NCBI RefSeq assembly: GCF_006334925.1
Contig: NZ_VDHJ01000002.1
Coordinates: forward strand, 124,001 to 188,000
DNA length: 64,000 bases
DNA from: Corynebacterium tapiri
GTDB taxonomy: Bacteria; Actinomycetota; Actinomycetes; Mycobacteriales; Mycobacteriaceae
Direction: 5' to 3'
This document shows positions 52,161 to 60,924 of this stretch, piece after piece. Below the pieces are notes generated by a model that did no database searches, was not told where the DNA came from, and was given only the letters and a program-made list of their open reading frames with translations. The first letter of the stretch is position 1. The number at the start of each line of letters is the position of its first letter. The translations under genes and the position numbers were made by a program.

Positions 52161-54778
52161 CACTGAGTATTGCCGTTGTCGGCGGCGGTCCGCGAGGGCT
52201 GTGGGCCGTCGAAGAGCTCGCGGTGATGGCACGCGAGCGTTTGCTGCCCATGCACATCACGGTTTTCGATCCTCAAGATCTAGGTACCGGTGCAGCCTAC
52301 GATCCGTCCCAACCAGATCATCGCCTGGTGAACGTGCGCTCGCAGACGATCCAGACAGCCATGGGCACCTTCGACGACTATCGCCGCAAGCATGGGTTGG
52401 ACGTTACCGACGAGTTTCCTCCGCGCGCGTTAGTCGGGCGCTTTCTACAGGATTCCTGGGATTGGCTGCTGCGATTCCTGCCCGAACACGTCACGTTTAC
52501 CCACGAACGTCACAAGGTCGAAGACCTCGGCGAGCTCGAGAACTGTGACGAGGTTCTGCTCGTTACAGGTCACGAGCCACAGCGCACACCAGACGGCATG
52601 ATCGAGGCGTACTCCTCTGAGCTGGATAGCATTCAGCCCGAGCACACCGTCGCTGTTCGCGGAGCGGCGTTGACCTTCATCGACACTGCCTTTGCTCTTA
52701 CCGTGGGGCGCGGCGGCCAATGGGATGGAAGCACGTACACGCCCAGCGGCAGGGAACCGCGCAGCATCATCCCGTATAGCCGCAGCGGTCGGCTCATCCA
52801 GGTGAAACCGGCGCCTGCCAGCGCGGGCGAGCTCGCTACCATCGCGCAGTATCGTCGCCGCATAGCGGGGGCTGCGGGCGCGCAGGACATCGAGGAAGTC
52901 ATCTGCGCCTGTGCCACAGAGCTTGCCGGTGCACCCGTCTTACTCAAGGACGCCAGTACGACGGGTGATCCGGTCGCTGCCTGGCGCGACTCGCTCAAGC
53001 CCGGCCGCGCGCCGGCGCAGGCTCTGGGGTTGGCTTTCCGCGAGTTGTATGCGGACGTCGTCAAGCGATCCTCCTTCGGAGGACTTGATCTCGGTGAGCT
53101 GCCGCGTGTGATGGAGCCGATTACGTTCGGGCCACCGGCAAGCTCCATTGAGTTGCTACTGGGTCTCGTCGATGCGGGAATTCTGGACGTAACCCAGGCC
53201 GCGACAATCCCGGAAGCTGACGTCACCGTGGATTCGGTGCGTTCTGCAGCTGGCTCCAATTCCTTGCTCGGAGATGGGCCTGTGCACACCGATCGGGACG
53301 GGTTCATTCGCCCCGGACTGGCCAGTATCGGGCGGGCCAGCGAGCCCTACATCCTGGGGCACGACAGCCTGAGCCGCACCCTGCACGACGTGATTCCTCG
53401 CTGGGCCCGGCGCGTAGCCCGCACGCATGGCCGTGGGGGAGTGCATGGCGTACCACCCCTGACCGGGCGCCGGGAGCCGTGGATGGAGCAGGTGCTCGCA
53501 GACACAGAGCAGGCACAAGAGTTGATCTCAACCCACTCCAGCCCGGTGAACTTGCTCGATGCTGGCGCGATGCAGCGCAATATCGAAGAGCTTGTTGACG
53601 CCGGGCGCGAGGCCGGGGTGGATGTGCGCGTGTTCTACGCCCGCAAAGCCAACAAGGCGCTCGCCTTTGCTCGTACGGCCTTCGAGAATGGCCATGGGGT
53701 TGACGTAGCCAGCTATCGCGAGCTCAAGCAGGTTATTGACGCTGGCATTCCCGGCGAGCACATCATCGTCTCGGCCGCGGTCAAGCCGGAAGAGATGGTT
53801 CGCCTGGCCATCGAGCATGGCGCGGTCATTTCCGTGGATAATGACGACGAGTTAGCACGCATCGTCGAGGTTGCGCAGGGTACTGCGGTATCGATCGCGC
53901 CCCGGCTAGCGCCCGATCCCGCTACCTTGCCACCGACGCGATTTGGGCAGCGCTTGGATTTGTGGCGCAAGGGGTTAGCGCACGCTGCTGAAAACATTCA
54001 CGTGCGGGGAGTCCACGTTCACTTGCATGGCTATAGCGCCGCCGATCGTGCAATCGCCTTGTCAGAGGCCCTCGAGCTTGCGCGCGCGTGCCGGGAGCAA
54101 GGCCACGAGGTGGAGTTCGTTGACTTGGGCGGGGGAGTTCCCATGTCCTATTTGGATCACACCACGGAATGGGAGAACTATCAGCGCACCCGCGAGGCCA
54201 TGGTCGAGGGGCGCACACCTCCCTTTACGTGGAAGAGCGATCCGCTCAACAACACCTACCCGTTCCACCAATCGCCGGTGCGAGGTCCCTGGCTGCGCGA
54301 GCTCTTGAGCTCGCAGGCAGGCCAAGAACTCAAAGCGGAGGGCCTTCGACTACACCTTGAGCCCGGTCGGAGCGTGCTCGACGGCTGCGGTATGACCTTG
54401 GCTCGGGTGGCATTTATCAAGGAGCGTAGCGACGGGCTTCCGCTCGTCGGCCTGGACATGAATCGCACCCAGTTGCGCACCACCAGCGACGATTGCCTCA
54501 TCGACCCGCTGCTCATTCGCAGCCGCCCTGCGCCTGGTGAGGAGCTGGAGGCATTTCTAGTGGGTGCCTATTGCATCGAGGATGAAGTGATCCTGCGCCG
54601 TCGGATTCGATTTGCTCAGGGAGTGAGCGTGGGGGACATCGTGGCTTTTCCCAACACCGCCGGTTACTTCATGCACATCCTGGAGTCGGCTTCGCACCAG
54701 ATTCCTTTGGCCAAGAATGTGGTGCGAGGTGAGCAAGGCTGGGAGCTCGATCAGATCGACACCCCGGCTACCCACTAA
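52157..54778 (+). CDS. Fusion of FAD/NAD(P)-binding domain (NAD_binding_9-like) and group IV PLP decarboxylase
   Basis: An 873-residue two-domain protein. Residues 1-440 resemble the FAD/NAD(P)-binding NAD_binding_9 family: IAVVGGGPRGLWAVEEL, VNVRSQTIQTAMGTFDDY, VLLVTGHEP, RGAALTFIDTAFALT and IPYSRSGRLIQVKP. Residues 455-873 are an alanine-racemase-fold decarboxylase like diaminopimelate/ornithine decarboxylases, SbnH or the Y4yA group: PLP lysine Lys497 in VFYARKANKAL, HVHLHGYS, DLGGGVP, LEPGRSVLDGCG and the active-site Cys806 in GAYCIEDE. All key residues are present, so both halves could be active. The start overlaps the SbnA-like stop. The predicted role is oxidation and decarboxylation of an amino-acid conjugate. 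It converges on ltbR with a 4-base overlap. Confidence 0.8.
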   Translation: MTLSIAVVGGGPRGLWAVEELAVMARERLLPMHITVFDPQDLGTGAAYDPSQPDHRLVNVRSQTIQTAMGTFDDYRRKHGLDVTDEFPPRALVGRFLQDSWDWLLRFLPEHVTFTHERHKVEDLGELENCDEVLLVTGHEPQRTPDGMIEAYSSELDSIQPEHTVAVRGAALTFIDTAFALTVGRGGQWDGSTYTPSGREPRSIIPYSRSGRLIQVKPAPASAGELATIAQYRRRIAGAAGAQDIEEVICACATELAGAPVLLKDASTTGDPVAAWRDSLKPGRAPAQALGLAFRELYADVVKRSSFGGLDLGELPRVMEPITFGPPASSIELLLGLVDAGILDVTQAATIPEADVTVDSVRSAAGSNSLLGDGPVHTDRDGFIRPGLASIGRASEPYILGHDSLSRTLHDVIPRWARRVARTHGRGGVHGVPPLTGRREPWMEQVLADTEQAQELISTHSSPVNLLDAGAMQRNIEELVDAGREAGVDVRVFYARKANKALAFARTAFENGHGVDVASYRELKQVIDAGIPGEHIIVSAAVKPEEMVRLAIEHGAVISVDNDDELARIVEVAQGTAVSIAPRLAPDPATLPPTRFGQRLDLWRKGLAHAAENIHVRGVHVHLHGYSAADRAIALSEALELARACREQGHEVEFVDLGGGVPMSYLDHTTEWENYQRTREAMVEGRTPPFTWKSDPLNNTYPFHQSPVRGPWLRELLSSQAGQELKAEGLRLHLEPGRSVLDGCGMTLARVAFIKERSDGLPLVGLDMNRTQLRTTSDDCLIDPLLIRSRPAPGEELEAFLVGAYCIEDEVILRRRIRFAQGVSVGDIVAFPNTAGYFMHILESASHQIPLAKNVVRGEQGWELDQIDTPATH

Positions 54779-55473
54779 AGAGCACCGGAAAGTCTGCGCG
54801 CCGCTCCTGCCAACTCCGCGCCCCAGACGTGGCGGGGGCTGGGTCGCAGGCGCTCAGCGGGGCCGGAGATAGAAAGTACCGCGACTAGCGTGCCGGTCGA
54901 ATCGATCACCGGGGAGGACAGGCTAGCTAGTCCCACCTCGCGCTCTGAGACTGACTCGGCAACGTGCGTGCGAGTCACCACCTCAAGTTCAGCAGCATCA
55001 AAGGTGGCCCGGGATAGAAGGTCAGCCCGGGTGGCTTCGTCAGAGAAAGCCGTAAAGACTTTGGCGGCGGAGCCCGAGGTCATAGTTAGCTGCGACCCAA
55101 CTGGAACTGTGTTGCGCAGGCCACTTGTGGGCTCGACGGCCGCTACACATGTGCGTGTGTCGCCGGTGTGGCGGTAGAGTTGGACGGACTCTCCGGTGAC
55201 TTCGACCAGGGAGTTCATGATGGGCGTGGCGACGTCGATAAGCGAATGCCCCAGGTTGGTGAGCATTGACCCCAACTGCCACAAACCAGCGGGAGTGCGT
55301 TCCAGGACCTGATGGACTTCCAGCGCCGATGCCAGACGGTGGACCGTGGCGCGAGGAAGACCGGTGTCCTCGCACAGCTGCGCGAGGGAGCGGGGCCCGC
55401 CAGCAGTGGCCGCGGCGATGGCGATTGCCCGATCGAGAACCTTGATGCCGGACTCTGCGGTATAGTGTCCCAT
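54775..55473 (-). CDS. ltbR: IclR-type regulator of leucine biosynthesis
   Basis: A 232-residue IclR-family protein. The N-terminal winged helix reads SGIKVLDRAIAIAAATAGGPRSLAQLCEDTGLPRATVHRLASALE, and the C-terminal effector domain contains VPVGSQLTMTSGSAAKVFTAF, REVGLASLSSPVIDSTGTLVAVLSISGPAERL. Divergent position beside leuCD is the hallmark of C. glutamicum LtbR, which represses leuB, leuCD and trp genes, and of NdgR in Streptomyces. ATG 55473 gives the conserved N-terminus; TACCAT lies seven bases upstream without a ribosome-binding site, so it is probably leaderless. Its stop overlaps that of the convergent fusion gene by four bases. Confidence 0.9.
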   Translation of the reverse strand: MGHYTAESGIKVLDRAIAIAAATAGGPRSLAQLCEDTGLPRATVHRLASALEVHQVLERTPAGLWQLGSMLTNLGHSLIDVATPIMNSLVEVTGESVQLYRHTGDTRTCVAAVEPTSGLRNTVPVGSQLTMTSGSAAKVFTAFSDEATRADLLSRATFDAAELEVVTRTHVAESVSEREVGLASLSSPVIDSTGTLVAVLSISGPAERLRPSPRHVWGAELAGAARRLSGAL

Positions 55474-55538
55474 GTAATGGATGGTACCGTCTCGCAACAT
55501 GGGATGCATAGTCGTGGTTTCAAACCGGCCGTGCATCC
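55468..55538. promoter_or_regulatory. ltbR-leuC divergent control region with inverted repeats
   Basis: TCCCATGT (55468-55475) and ACATGGGA (55497-55504) form an inverted repeat that spans the ltbR start. GGATGCA (55502-55508) is repeated in inverted form as TGCATCC from about 55531. The ltbR -10 TACCAT (minus strand, 55486-55481) lies inside the first repeat, so binding there would block ltbR. LtbR binding is inferred from position. Confidence 0.45.
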
Positions 55539-55583
55539 GATGCTCAAGCGGGAGACAACAAACTAGTAAAGCAGGTGAGGCAC

Positions 55584-57011
55584 ATGAGTGAGAACAATCG
55601 CCCACTCACGCTGGCCGAGAAGGTCTGGCGCGACCACGTGATTACTGCAGGTGAGAAAGGCGAGCCCGACCTCATCTACATCGACTTCCAGCTGCTCCAC
55701 GAGGTAACAAGCCCACAAGCCTTCGACGGGCTGCGGCTTAATGGCCGTAAGATGCGCCGGCCTGACCTGCACTTAGCCACCGAGGACCACAACGTTCCCA
55801 CAGAAGGAATCGTTACCGGCGGAATCCAGGAAATCCTGGATGCCACGTCGCGCACCCAGGTGGAAACGCTGCGCAAGAATTGCGCGGAATTCGGCGTCAC
55901 GCTGCACCCCATGGGCGACGTGCAGCAGGGAATCGTGCACACCGTGGGTCCGCAGCTGGGGATTACGCAGCCGGGCATGACCATTGTGTGCGGAGACTCG
56001 CACACCTCCACCCACGGTGCATTCGGCGCAATGGCCTTTGGTATTGGTACCAGCGAGGTCGAGCACGTGATGGCCACCCAGACCTTGAGCTTGAAGCCCT
56101 TTAAAACAATGGCGGTAGAAGTTTCGGGTGAGCTGGCTCCGGACGTTACTGCCAAGGACGTGATCTTGGCGATCATCGCCAAGATCGGCACCGGTGGCGG
56201 TCAGGGGCACGTGATCGAATATCGCGGAGAAGCGATCGAGAAGCTGTCCATGGAAGCACGCATGACCATGTGCAACATGTCCATCGAGGCGGGCGCTCGA
56301 GCCGGAATGATTGCACCGGACGAGAAGACGTTCGAGTACGTCAAGGGCCGCGAGTACGCGCCAAAGGGAGACGACTGGGACGCAGCCGTCGAGTACTGGA
56401 AGACCTTGCCCACCGATGAAGACGCGCAGTTCGATACCGTGGTGCACCTCGACGCAAATGAATTGACCCCATTTGTCACCTGGGGAACCAACCCCGGCCA
56501 GGGCGTGGGACTGGGCGAGACCGTGCCGGATCCGGAGTCCTTCGGAGACGAGGGCCTCAAGGCAGCGGCCGAAAAGGCTCTGGCCTACATGGACCTGGCA
56601 CCTGGCACCCCGATCAAGGACATCGCCATCGATACGGTGTTCCTGGGCTCGTGTACCAACGCGCGCATCGAGGACCTGCGCGCCGCTGCGGAGATCGTTA
56701 AGGGCAAGACCATCGCTGCTGACACGCGCATGTTGGTGGTTCCCTCGTCAACGCTCGTGAAGAATCAGGCAGAGGAGGAGGGCCTGGATCAGATCTTCCG
56801 CGACTTCGGCGCCGAGTGGCGCACGGCTGGTTGCTCCATGTGCCTGGGCATGAACCCAGATCAGCTGCAGCCCGGAGAGCGCAGCGCCTCAACCAGCAAC
56901 CGAAACTTTGAAGGACGCCAGGGCCCAGGGGGTCGCACTCACCTGGTCAGCCCGGTCGTCGCCGCAGCGACCGCGGTGGCTGGTCACCTTGCCAGCCCGG
57001 CCGACCTGTAA
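55584..57011 (+). CDS. leuC: 3-isopropylmalate dehydratase large subunit
   Basis: LeuC with LeuD isomerises 2-isopropylmalate to 3-isopropylmalate through a [4Fe-4S] cluster. The 475-residue aconitase-fold protein shows [12 protein letters not shown] at the N-terminus, [14 protein letters not shown], and the cluster cysteines in [14 protein letters not shown] and [14 protein letters not shown]. It closes with [27 protein letters not shown] 55584 has AGGTGAGG upstream; GTG 55575 is a less likely alternative. leuD follows 31 bases later. Expression is expected to be under LtbR encoded divergently. Confidence 0.97.
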   Translation: MSENNRPLTLAEKVWRDHVITAGEKGEPDLIYIDFQLLHEVTSPQAFDGLRLNGRKMRRPDLHLATEDHNVPTEGIVTGGIQEILDATSRTQVETLRKNCAEFGVTLHPMGDVQQGIVHTVGPQLGITQPGMTIVCGDSHTSTHGAFGAMAFGIGTSEVEHVMATQTLSLKPFKTMAVEVSGELAPDVTAKDVILAIIAKIGTGGGQGHVIEYRGEAIEKLSMEARMTMCNMSIEAGARAGMIAPDEKTFEYVKGREYAPKGDDWDAAVEYWKTLPTDEDAQFDTVVHLDANELTPFVTWGTNPGQGVGLGETVPDPESFGDEGLKAAAEKALAYMDLAPGTPIKDIAIDTVFLGSCTNARIEDLRAAAEIVKGKTIAADTRMLVVPSSTLVKNQAEEEGLDQIFRDFGAEWRTAGCSMCLGMNPDQLQPGERSASTSNRNFEGRQGPGGRTHLVSPVVAAATAVAGHLASPADL

Positions 57012-57042
57012 GTACTCCCACGCCTTTACCCAAGGAGAATTC

Positions 57043-57630
57043 ATGGAAAAGATCACGACGCATACCGGCGTGGGCGTTCCGCTGCGCGCCAGCAACGTGG
57101 ACACCGACCAAATCATTCCCGCCGTGTACCTCAAGAGGGTCACCCGAACTGGCTTCGAGGATGGGCTTTTTGCCAACTGGCGCCGCAACGAGGATTTCAT
57201 CCTCAACCAAGAGCCCTATGCTCAGGGATCCGTACTGGTGACGGGTCCTGACTTCGGAACTGGCTCCTCGCGCGAGCACGCGGTGTGGGCGCTGATGGAC
57301 TACGGCTTCCGCGTCGTGCTGTCCCCGCGCTTCGCCGACATCTTCCGTGGCAATGCGGGCAAGGCTGGTCTCGTCGCCGGTCAGATCAGCGAGTCTGACG
57401 CAGAGCTGCTGCTCAAGACCCTCGAGGCAAGCCCCGGGCTGGAGGTCACGGTATCGCTAGAGGACCGCCTGGTTCACGCCGGTGAAGTCACGGTGTCCTT
57501 CGACATCGACGACTACACCCGCTGGCGTTTGATGGAGGGGCTTGACGACGTCGGGCTGACCCTGCGCAAAGACGAAGACATCACCGCCTTCGAGGCCGAG
57601 CGCCCGGCGTTCAAGCCGAGCGTGAGCTAG
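57043..57630 (+). CDS. leuD: 3-isopropylmalate dehydratase small subunit
   Basis: The 195-residue swivelling subunit that completes the isopropylmalate isomerase with LeuC. It contains the conserved [26 protein letters not shown] near the N-terminus and the substrate loop [43 protein letters not shown] (57032-57037) precedes ATG 57043; the upstream extension in frame is leuC sequence out of phase. It ends 7 bases before the stop of the convergent MutT gene. Confidence 0.96.
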   Translation: MEKITTHTGVGVPLRASNVDTDQIIPAVYLKRVTRTGFEDGLFANWRRNEDFILNQEPYAQGSVLVTGPDFGTGSSREHAVWALMDYGFRVVLSPRFADIFRGNAGKAGLVAGQISESDAELLLKTLEASPGLEVTVSLEDRLVHAGEVTVSFDIDDYTRWRLMEGLDDVGLTLRKDEDITAFEAERPAFKPSVS

Positions 57631-57637
57631 CCACTGG

Positions 57638-58660
57638 TTATTTCACCGGCAGCGGGGAGGCCAGGTAGTCCGCCCCGGTCAACTCACCGCCGTTGAAGGA
57701 AAGCACCCAGACGCTGCCCTTCTTGGCATTAATCTGTTCCAGCCGCAGCCGTCCCGAGGCCGAAAGCCACTCCAGCAGGCCCTCGATTGCTCCGCCCTGG
57801 CTGGCGATGACGGACACCCCGCCCTTCTTGATCACCTTGGTGATCGCGTCCTGCACATCTTGGGGGCGGGATTCCCACGCAACATCGCCAAACTCGGGCT
57901 TGACCTTCACAGAGATCCCGAGCTCGTCGGCAAGCGGCGCTACCGTGTCTTGGCAGCGATCAGGCTCCGCCGTGTAGATGCGCTCCGGGCCCCACGCGGA
58001 AAGCAGCGGGACCAGCATCTCCGCCTGGCGGCGCCCCTTCTTATCCAGCGGACGAAGATTGTCATCGCCTGCCCAATTGCCTCGCTGGTGGGCTCGCCCG
58101 TGGCGGACCAGGAGGATACGGGCCTGGGCCGGAAGTCCTAGGCGCTTATGGGCCTTGAGCAGGACGTCTCGATCCACGACGTAGCTCAAGCGTTGTGCCG
58201 CCTCGTCCACGCTCATCCACGTGAGCTCGTCAACCTCGTTGTTGGCCTTGAACTTGCCTCCCACCACCTGCGCCGTCCAATAAAAGACCACTTTGGTTCG
58301 CCCAGCCACGGGGTACATCACCCGGCCGAGCAGTTTGCCGAGCTCCACTGTGTACCCGGTTTCCTCCGCGATCTCGCGCACTGCGGTGACGGGAAGAGAT
58401 TCGCCCGGATCAACCTTGCCTTTGGCCAGCGACCAATCGTCGTAATGCGGACGATGGATGACGGCATACTCGATCGATTCTGGCTTTTGTGGGTTGCCTC
58501 GCCAGAGCACGGCCCCGGCAGCGAGCGTCGTCTTGCCCAGCCCCTCCACCGGATCGCGCAGAATCTCCTGGTAGCGCCCAGTAATGGCCAGCTGGGGACC
58601 GGAATCCTTGTCTACCTCGTGAGGTCGGGACTTCTTTGCAGACGAGGACTTCACAGCCAT
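57638..58660 (-). CDS. mutT1: MutT1-like Nudix hydrolase fused to a histidine phosphatase domain
   Basis: A 340-residue two-domain enzyme. Residues 40-170 hold the Nudix box GKVDPGESLPVTAVREIAEETGY (81-103, full GX5EX7REUXEEXGU). Residues 180-340 form a phosphoglycerate-mutase-like histidine phosphatase with LLVRHGRAHQR (RHG at 186-188). This fusion matches mycobacterial MutT1, which removes oxidised nucleotides such as 8-oxo-(d)GTP and also cleaves diadenosine polyphosphates. AAGGAAG precedes the ATG. The gene is convergent with leuD, as in C. glutamicum, and divergent from gpsA. Confidence 0.9.
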   Translation of the reverse strand: MAVKSSSAKKSRPHEVDKDSGPQLAITGRYQEILRDPVEGLGKTTLAAGAVLWRGNPQKPESIEYAVIHRPHYDDWSLAKGKVDPGESLPVTAVREIAEETGYTVELGKLLGRVMYPVAGRTKVVFYWTAQVVGGKFKANNEVDELTWMSVDEAAQRLSYVVDRDVLLKAHKRLGLPAQARILLVRHGRAHQRGNWAGDDNLRPLDKKGRRQAEMLVPLLSAWGPERIYTAEPDRCQDTVAPLADELGISVKVKPEFGDVAWESRPQDVQDAITKVIKKGGVSVIASQGGAIEGLLEWLSASGRLRLEQINAKKGSVWVLSFNGGELTGADYLASPLPVK

Positions 58661-58795
58661 TCCACTTCCTTTGCCAGCATGCGTCGGTCATCAGGGTTTG
58701 AGATTTCATGGCTAACGATACCGCCGATCACCTAGACTATGGATTCTGTTCATGCCCTCCGGGGCCTTCTCGATCTGGGCAAGGAGTTACGCATA

Positions 58796-59794
58796 GTGGT
58801 CAACGTCGCCGTGATGGGAGCAGGTTCGTGGGGGACAACCCTGGCCAAGGTGTTCGCGGATGCGGGAAACCCTGTCACTTTGTGGGCCCGCCGCTCTGAG
58901 CTCGCGGAAGCGATTCAGCAGCGGCACGAAAACGCTGACTACCTCCCGGGTATCGCCCTGCCGCAGTCCCTGGTGGCCACCACGGACGCCGCCGAAGCGC
59001 TGAGTGGGGCAGAAATCGTAGTCTGCGCTGTTCCTAGCCAGACGCTGCGCAAGAATCTGGCGAGCTGGGGCACAAGCATTTCACCGGATGCCACCGTCGT
59101 TTCCATCTCTAAGGGCATTGAGGCTGACACCCACCTGCGGATGAGTCAGGTGATCGCGGAGTCCGCCGACATCCCCGCAGAGCGCATCGTTGTGCTCTCG
59201 GGCCCCAACTTGGCCAAGGAGATTGCGCAGGAGCATCCCGCAGCCACGGTGATCGCGGGTATCGACGAGGCCCGCGCCCAGATGGTTCAGGCAGCGGTGT
59301 CGACCGACTACCTACGCCCGTACACCAACACTGACGTCGTGGGGGCGGAGATCGGTGGTGCATGTAAGAACGTCATCGCCCTGGCATGTGGCATCGCTGC
59401 CGGTCGCGGCCTGGGCGATAACACCCTGGCCACGCTGATCACCCGCGGCTTGGCCGAGATTTCCCGTCTGGGGGAGTCCCTCGGGGCTGACCCGCGCACG
59501 TTTGCCGGCCTGGCAGGTTTAGGCGATCTGGTGGCCACCTGCATGTCCCCGCTATCGCGAAACCGTACTTTCGGTGAGCGGCTGGGGCGTGGCGGCACGC
59601 TCGACGAGGCCAAGAAGGCTACCAACGGGCAGGTGGCCGAGGGTGTGATCTCTTCACGTTCGATCTACCAGTTGGCTCAGCAGCAAGGGGTCGAGATGCC
59701 TATTACGCGCGCAGTGCTGGCCGTATGCCACGAATCCGTGGCGGTGGATGAAACTGTGGCGATGCTCATGGGTCGCTCTAAAAAGTCGGAATAA
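58796..59794 (+). CDS. gpsA: Glycerol-3-phosphate dehydrogenase [NAD(P)+]
   Basis: GpsA reduces dihydroxyacetone phosphate to sn-glycerol 3-phosphate for phospholipid synthesis. The 332-residue protein starts with [23 protein letters not shown], the NAD(P)-binding fold, then [47 protein letters not shown] and the catalytic Lys region [27 protein letters not shown] 58796 was chosen because AAGGAG lies ten bases before it; ATG 58739 would add 19 unconserved residues. ddl follows 20 bases downstream. Confidence 0.95.
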   Translation: MVNVAVMGAGSWGTTLAKVFADAGNPVTLWARRSELAEAIQQRHENADYLPGIALPQSLVATTDAAEALSGAEIVVCAVPSQTLRKNLASWGTSISPDATVVSISKGIEADTHLRMSQVIAESADIPAERIVVLSGPNLAKEIAQEHPAATVIAGIDEARAQMVQAAVSTDYLRPYTNTDVVGAEIGGACKNVIALACGIAAGRGLGDNTLATLITRGLAEISRLGESLGADPRTFAGLAGLGDLVATCMSPLSRNRTFGERLGRGGTLDEAKKATNGQVAEGVISSRSIYQLAQQQGVEMPITRAVLAVCHESVAVDETVAMLMGRSKKSE

Positions 59795-59801
59795 AGGGCG
59801 G

Positions 59802-59807
59802 TAAAGT
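59802..59807 (+). promoter_or_regulatory. -10 element of ddl, leaderless promoter
   Basis: TAAAGT lies seven bases before the GTG at 59815. The gap TTCAGCG has no ribosome-binding site. Confidence 0.45.
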
Positions 59808-59814
59808 TTCAGCG

Positions 59815-60924
59815 GTGACTGATACCGCGCTCAATACCGCTTCCCGTAACCCCCAAGGCATCACCCGCGTGGCCGTCGTCTACGGCGGACGCAGCAGTGA
59901 GCACTCCATCTCCTGCATCTCAGCTGGAGCGATCATGTCGCACCTGGATGCAGCGCGCTACGAGGTTGTCCCGGTGGGCATCACCCCAGACGGCGTATGG
60001 ACGGTAGGAGAGCCTGATTACAGCAAGCTGGAAGCGCACGGCGCCGACATGCCGCACGTTGCGCTGCGCGACGAGCTCGCATTAAGCCTCAACCCCAACC
60101 ACAGTGGGCAGATCATTAACGTCACCCAATCCACTGTGCATGCCGAAGTCGATGTCATCGTCCCAGTGCTGCATGGCCGCTTCGGCGAGGACGGAACGAT
60201 CCAAGGCCTGTTTGAGATGGCGGGCGTGCCCTACGTAGGCCCGGGTGTCCTCGCCTCCGCTGCCAGTATGGACAAGGAGTACACCAAGAAGCTGATGCAG
60301 GCTGAGGGTCTGCCGATCACCGAGGAAGTTGTCCTCGGAGAAGGCGAAAGCCTGAGCGAGCAGGATCAGCAACGGCTCGGCCTGCCCGTATTTGTTAAGC
60401 CCGCCCGAGGCGGATCGTCGATCGGCATCTCCAAGGTCTCGCAGTGGGAGGAAGCGGACGACGCCATTGCGCTGGCTCGCAAGCATGACTCCAAGGTGAT
60501 CATCGAAGCCATGATTCACGGCATCGAGGTCGAGGTGGGCGTGCTCGAGGGGCCGGACGGCCAGGTGATCGCCTCGGTACCGGCGCAGTTGAACGGCACC
60601 GAGGATTCTGACGAGGGCTTCTACGGGTTTGAGACCAAGTACGTGGACGACACGGTCACTGCAACCATCCCGGCAGACATTCCGGCCGAGATGACCACGC
60701 AGCTGCAAGACATGGCAGTGCGCACCTTCCATGCTCTGAACTGCAAGGGCCTGGCGCGCGTCGACTTCTTTGTCACGGAGCAGGGCCCGGTGCTCAACGA
60801 GGTCAACACCATGCCGGGCTTCACCCCGATCTCCATGTACCCGCAGGTGTTCAAGGCAAGTGGGGTGTCTTACGAGCAGCTGTTGGACCAGCTCATCGCT
60901 ACTGCTCTGGCGTCGAGCGACTAA
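59815..60924 (+). CDS. ddl: D-alanine-D-alanine ligase
   Basis: Ddl joins two D-alanines with ATP for peptidoglycan precursors. The 369-residue ATP-grasp enzyme shows VAVVYGGRSSEHSIS at the N-terminus, VLHGRFGEDGTIQGLFEMAGVPYVGPG, FVKPARGGSSIGISKV at the ATP site, and GLARVDFFVTEQGPVLNEVNTMPGFTPISMYP with the Mg ligands. The start is GTG 59815, probably leaderless. The 3' end overlaps the convergent DUF3515 gene by 26 bases, so the two ends share coding sequence on opposite strands. Confidence 0.96.
   Translation: MTDTALNTASRNPQGITRVAVVYGGRSSEHSISCISAGAIMSHLDAARYEVVPVGITPDGVWTVGEPDYSKLEAHGADMPHVALRDELALSLNPNHSGQIINVTQSTVHAEVDVIVPVLHGRFGEDGTIQGLFEMAGVPYVGPGVLASAASMDKEYTKKLMQAEGLPITEEVVLGEGESLSEQDQQRLGLPVFVKPARGGSSIGISKVSQWEEADDAIALARKHDSKVIIEAMIHGIEVEVGVLEGPDGQVIASVPAQLNGTEDSDEGFYGFETKYVDDTVTATIPADIPAEMTTQLQDMAVRTFHALNCKGLARVDFFVTEQGPVLNEVNTMPGFTPISMYPQVFKASGVSYEQLLDQLIATALASSD

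Noticed and set aside
43272..55473. Classical integrative island with att repeats flanking the pilus block
   Set aside because: No copy of the tRNA-Glu 3' end was found at the right boundary and no integrase or transposase gene is present in the block.
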